From: Nevskia sp.
GTDB lineage: Bacteria > Pseudomonadota > Gammaproteobacteria > Nevskiales > Nevskiaceae
Assembly (NCBI GenBank): GCA_016779605.1
Contig: JADHNH010000035.1
Location: 1-33,116 of the forward strand
Length of the DNA stretch: 33,116 bases
Direction of reading: 5' to 3'
Part shown: one piece after another, positions 7,571 through 15,560 of the stretch
Numbering within the stretch: the first letter of the stretch is position 1
Layout of the letters: each line of letters starts with the position of its first letter
Notes under the pieces: generated by a model
Seen by the model: the letters and a program-made list of their open reading frames with translations, nothing else
Database searches by the model: none
Told to the model about the DNA's origin: nothing
Made by a program: the position numbers and the translations under genes

Positions 7571-9214
7571 CTACTCGGCGTACTTGAGCCGCAGCCGCTT
7601 CTTGTCGAGCTTGCCGACGCTGGTCTTGTCCAGCGCCTCGACGATGCGGATGCGGTCCGGCACGCCGTAGCGCGAGATCACCCCTTTGTCGGCAAAGCGC
7701 CGCACGTGCGCCAGCAGCGCCTCGGTGTCGAGCGTGACTTGCGGACGCGGCACTACCAGCGCCACCGGGCGCTCGCCCCACTTGGCGTCCGGCACGCCGA
7801 TCACCGCCGCCTCGGCCACGCCGGGGAACTGCGAGATGATGTCTTCCAGCTCCAGCGAGGAGATCCATTCGCCGCCGGTCTTGACCACGTCCTTGACGCG
7901 GTCGGCGATCTGCAGGATGCCGTCGGCCGACAGGCTGCCGATGTCGCCCGAGTGCAGGTAGCCGCCGCGCCACAGCTCCTCGGACTTGTCCGGCTCCTTC
8001 AGGTAACCCTGGGTCAGCGTCGGCGAGCGGAACACCACTTCGCCCACGCTCTTGCCGTCGCGCGGCACGCTGCGCATGGCGTCGTCCACCGTGCGGATGT
8101 CGCTGAGCAGCACCGGCCGGCCGGTGCGTGCGCGCAGGGCGGCCTGGGTGTCGATGTCGGTGGCCAGCTCGGCGCTGCTCAGGTGGTTCAGTACCTGCAG
8201 CGGGCCGGTCTCGGACATGCCGTAGCCGGAGAACACGTCCAGCCCGCGCTCCAGCGCCGCCTTGGCCAGGCCCCTGGACAGCGCCGAGCCGCCGATCACC
8301 ATCTTCAGCCGCGACAGGTCGGTCCTCTGCGCGTCGGGGTGCGACAGCAGCATGTGCAGCAGGGTGGGCACGCAGTGCGAGAAGGTGACGCCCTCCTCGC
8401 GGATCAGCTTGAGCAGCAGCTCCGGCGAGTAGCGCCCCGGGTAGACCTGCTTGACGCCGATCAGGGTGGCGGCGAACGGCATGCCCCAGCCGTGCACGTG
8501 GAACATCGGCGTGATCGGCATGTACACGTCCTCGCGGTGCACGCGGCCGTGCACCGGCGAGACGCCGTAGGTGGACAGGATCGTCAGTGTGTGCAGCATG
8601 ATCTGCCGGTGGCTGTAGTACACGCCCTTGGGCAGGCCGGTGGTGCCGGTGGTGTAGAAGGTGCTGGCGCGGGTGTTCTCGTCGAATTCGGGGAAGTCGA
8701 AATCCGGCGCGGCGGCGGCCAGCAGGGCCTCGTACTCTCCGGCGAAAGCGATCGGGCTGTCGACCTTCGCGCCGCCGTCGTCGATCAGCACGAAGGTGTG
8801 CGCGGTTTCCAGCTTGTCGCGGATCGATTCCAGCAGCGGCAGGAACTCGGCGTTGACCAGGACGATGGAGGCGCCGGCGTGGTTGAGCGTGTACAGCACC
8901 TGCTCCGGGGACAGCCGGATGTTGACCGTCTGCAGCACGCAGCCGGACATCGGGATGGCGAAGAAGCACTCCAGGTAGCGGTGGCTGTCCCAATCCATCA
9001 CGGCGACGGTCGATCCGGGCCTGGCGCCCAGTCCTGCCAGCACCGAGCCGAGCCGGCCCACGCGCTCGCGTGTCTGCCGGTAGGTCTGACGCCGCTCGCC
9101 GCGGTAGACGATCTCCTGCTCCGGCGCGGAATTGAGCGGCGCGGTCCACAGCTGCTTGAGCAGCAGCGGGTAGCTGTAGGCCGAGGGCGTGGAGAAAATC
9201 GGGTCGAAGCTCAT
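7571..9214 (-). CDS. AMP-dependent acyl-CoA ligase (medium/long-chain fatty acid type)
   Basis: 547 aa, full length for the ANL superfamily. The P-loop YTTGTTGLPKG is at residues 187-197, the adenylate-binding GYGMSETGP in the middle, YLHSGDIG and DRVKDVVKTGGEWIS at the hinge, and the catalytic Lys at about 535 in SVGKLDKK. The architecture resembles AlkK-like medium/long-chain fatty acid ligases. It activates a carboxylic acid to its CoA thioester with ATP in the cytoplasm. It is the distal gene of a minus-strand cluster with an SDR (76-bp gap) and an APH-like phosphotransferase, suggesting fatty acid or steroid/terpenoid side-chain catabolism. Confidence 0.94.
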   Translation of the reverse strand: MSFDPIFSTPSAYSYPLLLKQLWTAPLNSAPEQEIVYRGERRQTYRQTRERVGRLGSVLAGLGARPGSTVAVMDWDSHRYLECFFAIPMSGCVLQTVNIRLSPEQVLYTLNHAGASIVLVNAEFLPLLESIRDKLETAHTFVLIDDGGAKVDSPIAFAGEYEALLAAAAPDFDFPEFDENTRASTFYTTGTTGLPKGVYYSHRQIMLHTLTILSTYGVSPVHGRVHREDVYMPITPMFHVHGWGMPFAATLIGVKQVYPGRYSPELLLKLIREEGVTFSHCVPTLLHMLLSHPDAQRTDLSRLKMVIGGSALSRGLAKAALERGLDVFSGYGMSETGPLQVLNHLSSAELATDIDTQAALRARTGRPVLLSDIRTVDDAMRSVPRDGKSVGEVVFRSPTLTQGYLKEPDKSEELWRGGYLHSGDIGSLSADGILQIADRVKDVVKTGGEWISSLELEDIISQFPGVAEAAVIGVPDAKWGERPVALVVPRPQVTLDTEALLAHVRRFADKGVISRYGVPDRIRIVEALDKTSVGKLDKKRLRLKYAE

Positions 9215-9290
9215 GCTCGGGTCTCGTTGCCGGATCGGTCCGGACTCGTTGGGTACGGCGCGCGGCCGGCGTTGAAGGATGCGGGCCGGA

Positions 9291-10067
9291 TCAGCCCAGG
9301 CCGCCGCACAGCAGGCCGCCGTCGGCCACCAGGGTGGTGCCGGTGACGTAGGCGGCGGCGTCCGACACCAGGAACAGGATCGCCGGGGCGATCTCGTGCG
9401 GCTGCGCCAGCCGGCCCATCGGGATCTGGTTCAGGATGGTGCGCTTGATCTCCTCGTTTTTGTGCAGGGCCGAGGCGAACTTGGTGTCGGTCAGGCCCGG
9501 CGCCATGGCGTTGACGCGCACCTTCCACGGCGCGCACTCGCGCGCGAAGGCCATGGAGAAATTGATCACCGCGGCCTTGGTGGCCGAGTAGATGCCCTGG
9601 TAATGGCCCGGCCGCACGCCGTTGACCGAGGCGACGTTGACGATGGCGCCGCCGCCGCCCTGCTTCATCAGCTTGGCGCCGAGCGCGCACAGCTCGAAGT
9701 AGCCGCGGATGTTGACCTGCATGGTCTTGTCGATCATCGACGACTCGGTGTCGGCGATGTGGCCGAAGTACGGGTTGGTCGCCGCATTGTTGACCAGGAT
9801 GTCGAGCCGGCCGAACTGGCTGGCGATCTCGCCGACCAGGCTCTTGAGCGCCGCGGTCTCGCCCTGGTGGGCCGCGATCGGCGTGGCCTGGCCGCCGGCG
9901 GCGCGGATCGAGGCGGCGACCTTGTCCAGGTCTTCCTGCTTGCGCGAGGAAATGACGACGTGGGCACCCTGCTCGGCGAGCAGGCGGGCGGTGGCTTCGC
10001 CGATGCCGCGGGAGGCGCCGGTGATGAGGGCGATACGGCCGGTCAGGTCGAACAGCTTGGTGGGCAC
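9291..10067 (-). CDS. Short-chain dehydrogenase/reductase
   Basis: 258 aa. TGASRGIG at residues 16-23, NNAA at 93-96, Ser147 (NVASVNG), Tyr160 and Lys164 (YSATK), and a C-terminal YVTGTTLVADGG complete a classical SDR. SSRK after the second beta strand indicates NADP(H). It lies between an acyl-CoA ligase and an APH-like phosphotransferase gene on the same strand, so a role in oxidising or reducing a hydroxyacyl or alcohol intermediate of that pathway is likely. It is not the FabG of the fatty acid synthesis cluster by context. Confidence 0.92.
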   Translation of the reverse strand: MPTKLFDLTGRIALITGASRGIGEATARLLAEQGAHVVISSRKQEDLDKVAASIRAAGGQATPIAAHQGETAALKSLVGEIASQFGRLDILVNNAATNPYFGHIADTESSMIDKTMQVNIRGYFELCALGAKLMKQGGGGAIVNVASVNGVRPGHYQGIYSATKAAVINFSMAFARECAPWKVRVNAMAPGLTDTKFASALHKNEEIKRTILNQIPMGRLAQPHEIAPAILFLVSDAAAYVTGTTLVADGGLLCGGLG

Positions 10068-10161
10068 TGCGGGCTCCTGGGCTGGCGGATGGGATGGCAG
10101 ATGGGACGGCTTCGATCCGGGGGCAGCATTTTACACAGCGGCGCCGGCGCGGCCGGCTGCT

Positions 10162-11247
10162 TCAGAGCTTCGATTGTTCCGCCACCGCCTCGGCCGAGGC
10201 GATCAGCTCGCGGATGAAGCCGGGAAACAGGGCGAAGCGCGGCACGCTGGTCTGGCCGAACTTATAGCGGTAGTAGAGCTGCTGCATGATCACCGCCAGC
10301 CGGAACAGGTTGAAGGCGTAGTAAAAGTCCATGCGGCTGGTGTCCAGGCCGGACTTTTCGCCGTAGTAGCGCGCCATCTCCTCGCGCCGCGGCATGCCGG
10401 GCAGGTTGCAGGGCTGCACGCGGCGGGCGTCGGCGGCGGGCGCGTCGTCGGGCTGGATCCAGTAGGCCAGCACGCCGCCGAAATCCATCAGCGGGTCGCC
10501 GATGGTGGCCATCTCCCAGTCCAGCACGCCGATAATGGTGAGGCGGTCCGCCGGCGACAGCACCGCGTTGTCCAGCCGGTAGTCGTTGTGGATGATGCCG
10601 GGCCGCGCCGAGTCGGCCGGCTGCCTGGACCTGAACCAGGCGGCCAGCGCCTCGCAGGGCGGGGTTTCCTCGGTGCGCGCCTTTTCCATGCGCTCGCACC
10701 AGCCCTTGACCTGGCGGCCGACATAGCCGGCAGGCTTGCCGAGGTCGCCCAGGCCGATCGCCCGGTAGTCCAGCGTGTGCAGCTTGACCAGCGTGTCGAG
10801 CAGGTTGAAGGCCAGGCGGCGCGCTTCCTCCGGCGTGTAGTGCAGGCCCGGCGGCAGGTCCCGGCGCACGATGATGCCCTTGATCTTCTCCATCACGTAG
10901 AAGGTGGAGCCGATCAGGCTTTCGTCTTCGCAGTAAGCCAGCGGGCGCGGGCAGGGGAAGTGCGGGCTGAGCTTTTCCAGCACGCGGAATTCGCGGCCCA
11001 TGTCGTGCGCGGTGGCGGCCTTGGTGCCGGCCGGCGGCCGCCGCAGGATCAGCTCGGTGTCGCCGACGCGCAGCTGGTAGGTGAGGTTGGACGATCCCCC
11101 CTCGAACTGCGTCAGCTCCACCGGGCCGGACGGCAGCCCGGCGATGCGCGCACGCAGGAACGGCAGGATGCGGGCGGCGTCAAAGGCGCTTTCCTGGCGC
11201 ACCGTGCCGGGGCGGTCGAGCACCGCGGGGCTGGTCTCCAGGCTCAT
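10162..11247 (-). CDS. APH/ACAD10-like phosphotransferase family protein
   Basis: 361 aa from ATG 11247, which has GGAAG about 7 nt upstream; an ATG 7 codons earlier is possible. The aminoglycoside-phosphotransferase kinase fold is evident: a glycine loop in QFEGGSSNLTYQL, catalytic HNDYRLDN at about residues 220-227, and the metal-binding DWE at about 243 (GVLDWEMATIGDPLMDFG). Cluster context with an acyl-CoA ligase and an SDR matches the ACAD10/11-type kinases, which phosphorylate hydroxyacyl groups during catabolism, rather than antibiotic resistance. It begins the minus-strand cluster and faces the reductase gene across about 275 bp. Confidence 0.9.
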   Translation of the reverse strand: MSLETSPAVLDRPGTVRQESAFDAARILPFLRARIAGLPSGPVELTQFEGGSSNLTYQLRVGDTELILRRPPAGTKAATAHDMGREFRVLEKLSPHFPCPRPLAYCEDESLIGSTFYVMEKIKGIIVRRDLPPGLHYTPEEARRLAFNLLDTLVKLHTLDYRAIGLGDLGKPAGYVGRQVKGWCERMEKARTEETPPCEALAAWFRSRQPADSARPGIIHNDYRLDNAVLSPADRLTIIGVLDWEMATIGDPLMDFGGVLAYWIQPDDAPAADARRVQPCNLPGMPRREEMARYYGEKSGLDTSRMDFYYAFNLFRLAVIMQQLYYRYKFGQTSVPRFALFPGFIRELIASAEAVAEQSKL

Positions 11248-11358
11248 TCCTTGGCTTCCATCGTGCATTGCTCCAGATCAATGTGCGGTCGGTCCGGCCG
11301 ATTTTAGATTCTGCGGCGGGCAGCCGTGCGCCGGCTGCAAGAGTCCGCAGGCGGTCTT

Positions 11359-11381
11359 ATGCAAAATAGGAATATCTGCAT
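11359..11381. promoter_or_regulatory. AT-rich imperfect dyad upstream of the reductase gene
   Basis: Within the 275-bp divergent gap (11248-11522), ATGCA (11359-11363) and TGCAT (11377-11381) enclose an AT-rich core (AAATAGGAATATC) with partial symmetry (ATA...TAT). It stands out against GC-rich surroundings and could be an operator or promoter for either divergent gene. The rest of the gap shows no convincing gene. Confidence 0.3.
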
Positions 11382-11522
11382 GCCCAAAATCGTCTGTCAA
11401 CCCGAAACCACGGATGGTAAGGTGCGCGCCTTTCATCAAGGACCACCGCGTCCGGCATCGCCGGGTCAGGCCAAGGCATCGGCACTCCGGGCTTTCGCAG
11501 CGCCGGGCGCGGGCATTGAACC

Positions 11523-12575
11523 ATGATCCAGACGGACACCCTCATCATCGGCGCCGGGCCTTGCGGCCTGTTCCAGGTCTTCGAGCTTGGGCTGCTGGGC
11601 ATCAAGGCGCACCTGATCGACACCCTGCCGCAGCCGGGCGGCCAGTGCACGGAGCTGTATCCCGACAAGCCGATCTACGACATCCCGGCGCTGCCGGTGT
11701 GCGGGGCGCGCGAGCTGATCGAGCGCCTGCAGGAGCAGATCCGGCCGTTCGGGCCGACCTACCACATGGGCCAGCAGGCCACCGACGTGCGCCCGTTCGA
11801 GGACGGCAGCTTTTACGTCAAGACCAGCAAGGGCACCGAGTTCCATGCACGTACCATCGTGATCGCCGGCGGGGTGGGGGCGTTCCAGCCGGTCGAGCTG
11901 CAGATTCCCGGCGTGGACGCGCACGTGGACCGCGACGTGTTCTACAAGGTGCGCGATCCGGAAGTCCACCGCGGCAAGGACGTGGTGGTGCTCGGCGGCG
12001 GCGACTCGGCGCTGGACTGGGCCCTGGCCCTGCACGGCAAGGCGCAGAGCGTGGTGCTGATCCACCGCTCGGACAAGTTCAAGGCGGCGCCGGCCTCGGT
12101 GGCCAAGATGCGCCAGCTCTGCGACGAGCTGGAAATGCAGTTCCTGGTGGGCAGCGTCACCGAGCTGCGCGAGGGTGCCGAGGGCAAGCTGCGCGAGATC
12201 CAGGTGACCGGCGCCGACGGCGTGGCGCGCCGGCTGGAGCTGGACCACCTGCTGGTGTTCTTCGGCCTGCACCCGCGGCTGGGGCCGATCGCGGAGTGGG
12301 GCCTGAACCTCAACAAGAACCAGATCGCGGTGGACACCGAGAAGTTCGAGACCTCCGCCCCGGGCATCTACGCGGTGGGCGACATCAACTGGTATCCCGG
12401 CAAGAAGAAGCTGATCCTGTCGGGTTTCCACGAGGCCGCGCTGGCGGCGTTCGCCATCAAGGCGCGCCTGAATCCCGGCGAGAAGGTGCACCTGCAGTAC
12501 ACCACCACCAGCCCGATCATGCACAAGCGCCTGGGCGTTGACGACCCGTTCGCGGACGAAAAGCGCGCGGCCTGA
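11523..12575 (+). CDS. Ferredoxin/flavodoxin-NADP+ reductase, thioredoxin-reductase-like type
   Basis: 350 aa. The FAD-binding GAGPCG is at residues 10-15, [19 protein letters not shown] follows, the NADP-binding GGGDSA is at 158-163, and a C-terminal [31 protein letters not shown] closes the FAD site. The thioredoxin-reductase CxxC in the NADP domain is absent, which separates this type from true TrxB and fits the TrxR-like FNR of Bacillus, Chlorobium and proteobacteria. It passes electrons between NADPH and ferredoxin or flavodoxin. It has its own terminator and is probably monocistronic. Confidence 0.92.
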   Translation: MIQTDTLIIGAGPCGLFQVFELGLLGIKAHLIDTLPQPGGQCTELYPDKPIYDIPALPVCGARELIERLQEQIRPFGPTYHMGQQATDVRPFEDGSFYVKTSKGTEFHARTIVIAGGVGAFQPVELQIPGVDAHVDRDVFYKVRDPEVHRGKDVVVLGGGDSALDWALALHGKAQSVVLIHRSDKFKAAPASVAKMRQLCDELEMQFLVGSVTELREGAEGKLREIQVTGADGVARRLELDHLLVFFGLHPRLGPIAEWGLNLNKNQIAVDTEKFETSAPGIYAVGDINWYPGKKKLILSGFHEAALAAFAIKARLNPGEKVHLQYTTTSPIMHKRLGVDDPFADEKRAA

Positions 12576-12601
12576 AGTTCGTCTGGGTCACGTCGTGCAA
12601 G

Positions 12602-12628
12602 AAGGCGGCCCGCATTGCGGGCCGTCTT
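12602..12628 (+). terminator. Rho-independent-like terminator
   Basis: A 12-bp stem (AAGGCGGCCCGC / GCGGGCCGTCTT, one G-T pair) with an ATT loop begins 26 bp after the reductase stop. It is followed by a short CGTTTG, so the U-tract is weak. The position and stem strength support termination of the upstream gene. Confidence 0.75.
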
Positions 12629-12632
12629 CGTT

Positions 12633-12725
12633 TGCGGCGCGTGCATTGCCGCGCGTAGGGCCTCGCCGCACCGCTATGTTTGCCACTGCACCGACTGCAA
12701 GGGTGTGCCGCGGATAGCATGCTGG
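12633..12725 (+). pseudogene. Possible relic of a GFA-like zinc-binding protein
   Basis: Between the terminator and the next gene, one frame reads CGAC, then RYVCHCTDCKG, then W. YVCHCTDC is the zinc-binding core of the GFA (glutathione-dependent formaldehyde-activating enzyme-like) family, and CGA precedes it as in that family, though at a shorter distance. There is no start, no ribosome binding site and no C-terminal half, so at most a short fragment survives. Chance similarity cannot be excluded. Confidence 0.25.
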
Positions 12726-12750
12726 CAGTCCACCGCGTGCGAAGAAGAAT

Positions 12751-14391
12751 GTGCCCAGCCTTGCGATTGCCAGGATTCCCCGCCGGAGCGTCCGCCGGCC
12801 AATTGCAGCCTGCTGCGCGCTGATCGTTGCCGCCGCCGTCCTCGACGGCTGCGCCGGACTTCCGCCGGGAAGCGACTTTCCCAAGGCCGCGTCGGTCGCG
12901 CTGGCCCATCCGGCGCAAACCCGGCTCGGCGCGCAGTTCGAAAGCCAGGCGCGCGCGCATGGCGGACGCTCCGAATTCCGCATCATTTCCGTCGGTGTCG
13001 ACGGCTTCCTGACGCGGGTGCAGATGATCGATGCCGCCGAGCGCACCCTGGATGTCCAGTATTTCATCTTTCGCGGCGACCAGACCGGCCGTCTGCTGAC
13101 CGCGGCCTTGCTGCGTGCCGCCGACCGCGGCGTCCGCATCCGCTTGCTGATCGACGACGGCGACACCGTCGACGGCGACGAGCAGGTCTTCGCGCTCGAC
13201 AGCCATCCGCAAGTCGAGATCCGGGTGTTCAATCCGTTCGCCTATCGCGGACACAACCGGCTGCTGCGGTCCGCGGAGTTCCTGCTCAACGCGCCGCGGC
13301 TCGATTACCGGATGCACAACAAGCTGCTGGTGGTCGACAATTCGATCGCCATCATCGGCGGGCGCAATGTCGGCAACCAGTACTTCCAGGTCGACCCGGA
13401 GTCGCAGTTCGCCGACGACGATGTATTTGCCGCCGGCCCGATCGCCGCGCAGCTCTCGGCGACTTTCGACGAGTACTGGAACAGCGGGCTGGCGATTCCC
13501 GCCCGGGCCCTGGCGGGCGGCTCGCCGGCGGTGGCCGGTCCCACCCAGCGCAGGCTGGACGACGACGGCGGGCAGCCGCAGGCGATGATGATGGACGGGG
13601 TCGATTACGCCGCGCGAATCGCCAGCGGAGAACCTTATGCCGGGCTGATTTCGGGCCGCTTGCCCCTGGTCTGGGCGCACGCACAGGTGGTCAGCGACAG
13701 CCCCGACAAGAAGCAGGTGGAGAACGGCGCGCTGGCGGGCCGGCTGATGGCGCGGCCGGTGGTCGACACCGCCGTCGCCGTACGGTCGGAATTGCTGATG
13801 GTGACGCCCTATTTCATCCCTGCCGACGACGAGATGCAGCTGTTGAGGAGCTTGCGGCAGCGCAATGTGCGCGTCCGCATCCTGACCAATTCGCTGGAGT
13901 CGACGACGGAACTGTCCGCCCAGTCCGGTTACCTGCACTATCGCCGGCCGCTGCTGGAGAGCGGCGTGGAGCTCTACGAGCTGCGCGCGCTGCTCGGCAA
14001 CACCCGCGGCAGCGGCGAGACGGCCAGGATTTCGCACTACGGCACCTATGCCCTGCACGCCAAGCTGTTCGTGTTCGACCGCAGCAAGCTGTTCGTCGGT
14101 TCGATGAACTTCGATCAGCGCTCCAAGCGGCTCAACACCGAGATCGGCCTGATCATCGACAGCCCGGAGCTCGCGCAGCAGACCGCGGCGCGTTTCGAAG
14201 CCATGGCACAGCCGGCCAATTCCTACATGGTGGAATTGCGTGCGCGTACGGCGCAGGGCAAGCCCGACATGGTCTGGCACACCCTGGAGAACGGCACGGC
14301 CGTCGATTTCACCACCGAGCCCGCGCGCAGCCGCTGGCAGCGGCTGAAGCTGGCGATGCTGTCGTGGTTGCCGCTGGCCGGCGAGCTGTGA
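12751..14391 (+). CDS. Phospholipase D family lipoprotein, cardiolipin synthase-like
   Basis: 546 aa from GTG 12751, with GAAGAAG just upstream. A lipoprotein signal ends in LDGC near residue 34. Two HKD motifs are intact: HNKLLVVD with His189, Lys191 and Asp196, followed by GGRN; and HAKLFVFD with His436, Lys438 and Asp443, followed by GSMNFD. The two-HKD layout with an N-terminal lipid anchor resembles cardiolipin synthase C (YmdC-like), which forms cardiolipin by phosphatidyl transfer at the membrane; a phospholipase role is the alternative. Its stop overlaps the GTG of the DUF5329 gene (GTGA), so the two are translationally coupled. Confidence 0.9.
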   Translation: MPSLAIARIPRRSVRRPIAACCALIVAAAVLDGCAGLPPGSDFPKAASVALAHPAQTRLGAQFESQARAHGGRSEFRIISVGVDGFLTRVQMIDAAERTLDVQYFIFRGDQTGRLLTAALLRAADRGVRIRLLIDDGDTVDGDEQVFALDSHPQVEIRVFNPFAYRGHNRLLRSAEFLLNAPRLDYRMHNKLLVVDNSIAIIGGRNVGNQYFQVDPESQFADDDVFAAGPIAAQLSATFDEYWNSGLAIPARALAGGSPAVAGPTQRRLDDDGGQPQAMMMDGVDYAARIASGEPYAGLISGRLPLVWAHAQVVSDSPDKKQVENGALAGRLMARPVVDTAVAVRSELLMVTPYFIPADDEMQLLRSLRQRNVRVRILTNSLESTTELSAQSGYLHYRRPLLESGVELYELRALLGNTRGSGETARISHYGTYALHAKLFVFDRSKLFVGSMNFDQRSKRLNTEIGLIIDSPELAQQTAARFEAMAQPANSYMVELRARTAQGKPDMVWHTLENGTAVDFTTEPARSRWQRLKLAMLSWLPLAGEL

Positions 14392-14852
14392 AGATCCTGC
14401 TGCTGCCGACGTTGCTGGTACTGGCGCTGGCCATGGCGCTGCTGCCGGCGGCCGGCGCGCCGCCGCCGGACGCGGCGCAGACGGAGATCAACTATCTGCT
14501 GGCGTCCATCGGCCGATCCGGCTGCACGTTTTATCGCAACGGCCGCTGGCATGACGCCAGGAGCGCACAAGACCATCTGCGCGACAAGTACGAAGCATCC
14601 GCGGCGAGCGGCCGCATCCGCACGGCGGAGGATTTCATCGACGAGGTTGCAACGAAAAGCAGCTTGAGCGGATTGCCGTACCAGGTCAATTGCGGCGCGA
14701 CGACACTGAGCAGCAGCCGATGGCTGCTTGATGCCTTGGCGCGCTATCGCGATTCAAGCACGCCGGGCAGGCCGGCCGCACCGCGCGCGATGCGCGGTGC
14801 GGCCAGGAAAAACGCCTGGAGCAGCTGGCGGAAAATCAATCGTCCAGTTTGA
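14388..14852 (+). CDS. DUF5329 family exported protein
   Basis: 154 aa from GTG 14388, sharing four bases with the upstream stop. A signal peptide (KILLLPTLLVLALAMALLPAAGA) is followed by EINYLLASIGRSGCTFYRNGRWHDARSAQDHLRDKYE and TAEDFIDEVATKSSLSGLPYQVNC, the characteristic DUF5329 pattern, with two cysteines that may pair in the periplasm. The function of the family is unknown. Coupling to a cardiolipin-synthase-like gene suggests an envelope lipid role (inference). The last 35 residues are basic and Ala/Arg-rich, and the gene end overlaps the convergent BON gene by 17 bp. Confidence 0.85.
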   Translation: MKILLLPTLLVLALAMALLPAAGAPPPDAAQTEINYLLASIGRSGCTFYRNGRWHDARSAQDHLRDKYEASAASGRIRTAEDFIDEVATKSSLSGLPYQVNCGATTLSSSRWLLDALARYRDSSTPGRPAAPRAMRGAARKNAWSSWRKINRPV

Positions 14853-15168
14853 CGGTGATATGGTTGTGCACGGCCTTGACGTCGTCGGTGCCGCGGGCGA
14901 TGGCTTCGGCCTGGTCGATCGCCTGCTGGGTGCGTGCGGTGCCGCTCAGCTGCACGACGCCATCGCGGTCGGTATCGACATGGATGCGTCCCATGCTGGT
15001 GAGGTGATCGGCTGCCAGCTTGGTCTTGATCTTGGTCGTGATCGCCGAATCCTCGACGAACGCCATCGGGTGCGAACGGTCCTTGTCGGAGTCCCCGGCG
15101 GCGGTGGCGATAACCGGTGCCAGCAAAGTGCCGACGACCAGGCAGGTGATTGCGATTCTTGTCTTCAT
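14836..15168 (-). CDS. Periplasmic BON-domain protein (OsmY-like)
   Basis: 110 aa from ATG 15168; a longer reading upstream would destroy the signal peptide. Residues 1-24 are a Sec signal (MKTRIAITCLVVGTLLAPVIATAA). A single BON domain covers about residues 35-107: AITTKIKTKLAADHLTSMGRIHVDTDRDGVVQLSGTARTQQAIDQAEAIARGTDDVKAVHNHITV. BON proteins bind phospholipid membranes and are often osmotically or stress induced. It converges on and overlaps the DUF5329 gene by 17 bp. Confidence 0.9.
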   Translation of the reverse strand: MKTRIAITCLVVGTLLAPVIATAAGDSDKDRSHPMAFVEDSAITTKIKTKLAADHLTSMGRIHVDTDRDGVVQLSGTARTQQAIDQAEAIARGTDDVKAVHNHITVKLDD

Positions 15169-15201
15169 GATTTTGTCTCGTGTGGAATCATTGTGGAGTA
15201 T

Positions 15202-15215
15202 CCGGTGCGCACCGG
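15202..15215. promoter_or_regulatory. Perfect 14-bp palindrome upstream of the BON gene
   Basis: CCGGTGCGCACCGG lies 33 bp upstream of the BON start and could be an operator. In a GC-rich genome a palindrome of this length is uncommon but not decisive. Otherwise 15169-15349 holds no gene that I can support. Confidence 0.25.
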
Positions 15216-15353
15216 TGCTCCGTCTGTCTGCTGCGCCGCTTAGGCGCGCCGCGTGAATGCGTACCCGGCTGGCGCCGGCGGCGCACCGCAGAGTGCCCGG
15301 AGCGGCGGTCGCGGCGATGCCCGGCGAAGATTTCAATCGCCGCGGGGAACTAA

Positions 15354-15504
15354 GGAATCTCTGAATAAGTCCATCCTGGACTTATTCAGACGACAGCCGT
15401 CGAAAAGTGTGATTTTCAACGGCTTTCATTTTCAACGGCTACGCCATTGAAAATGTTGGGCCGTCCGTGGCCCAAGCGGGAAGCTCTGATAAATCAGAGC
15501 TTCC
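15354..15504. mobile_element. 151-bp hairpin-rich MITE with CTAA target duplication
   Basis: The element starts GGAATCTCTGA and ends (reverse complement) GGAAGCTCTGA, an 11-bp terminal inverted repeat with one mismatch. It is flanked by CTAA at 15350-15353 and 15505-15508, the YTAR-type 4-bp duplication characteristic of IS5-group transposases. Inside are four hairpins: 15361-15389 (13-bp stem), 15427-15455 (9-bp stem), 15456-15475 (7-bp stem) and 15478-15505 (13-bp stem). There is also a direct repeat of ATTTTCAACGGCT. It is more AT-rich than its surroundings and codes for nothing. It is probably a non-autonomous derivative mobilised by an IS5-family element elsewhere. Confidence 0.75.
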
Positions 15505-15560
15505 CTAAAAGCAGCAGCGATGCTCACTATGTCCGCCGCCGCCATTGTGGAGTGCCGCGC

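Noticed and set aside
11326..11526. 66-codon open frame upstream of the ferredoxin-NADP reductase
   Set aside because: No convincing ribosome binding site or family, and it overlaps the reductase start and a regulatory dyad.
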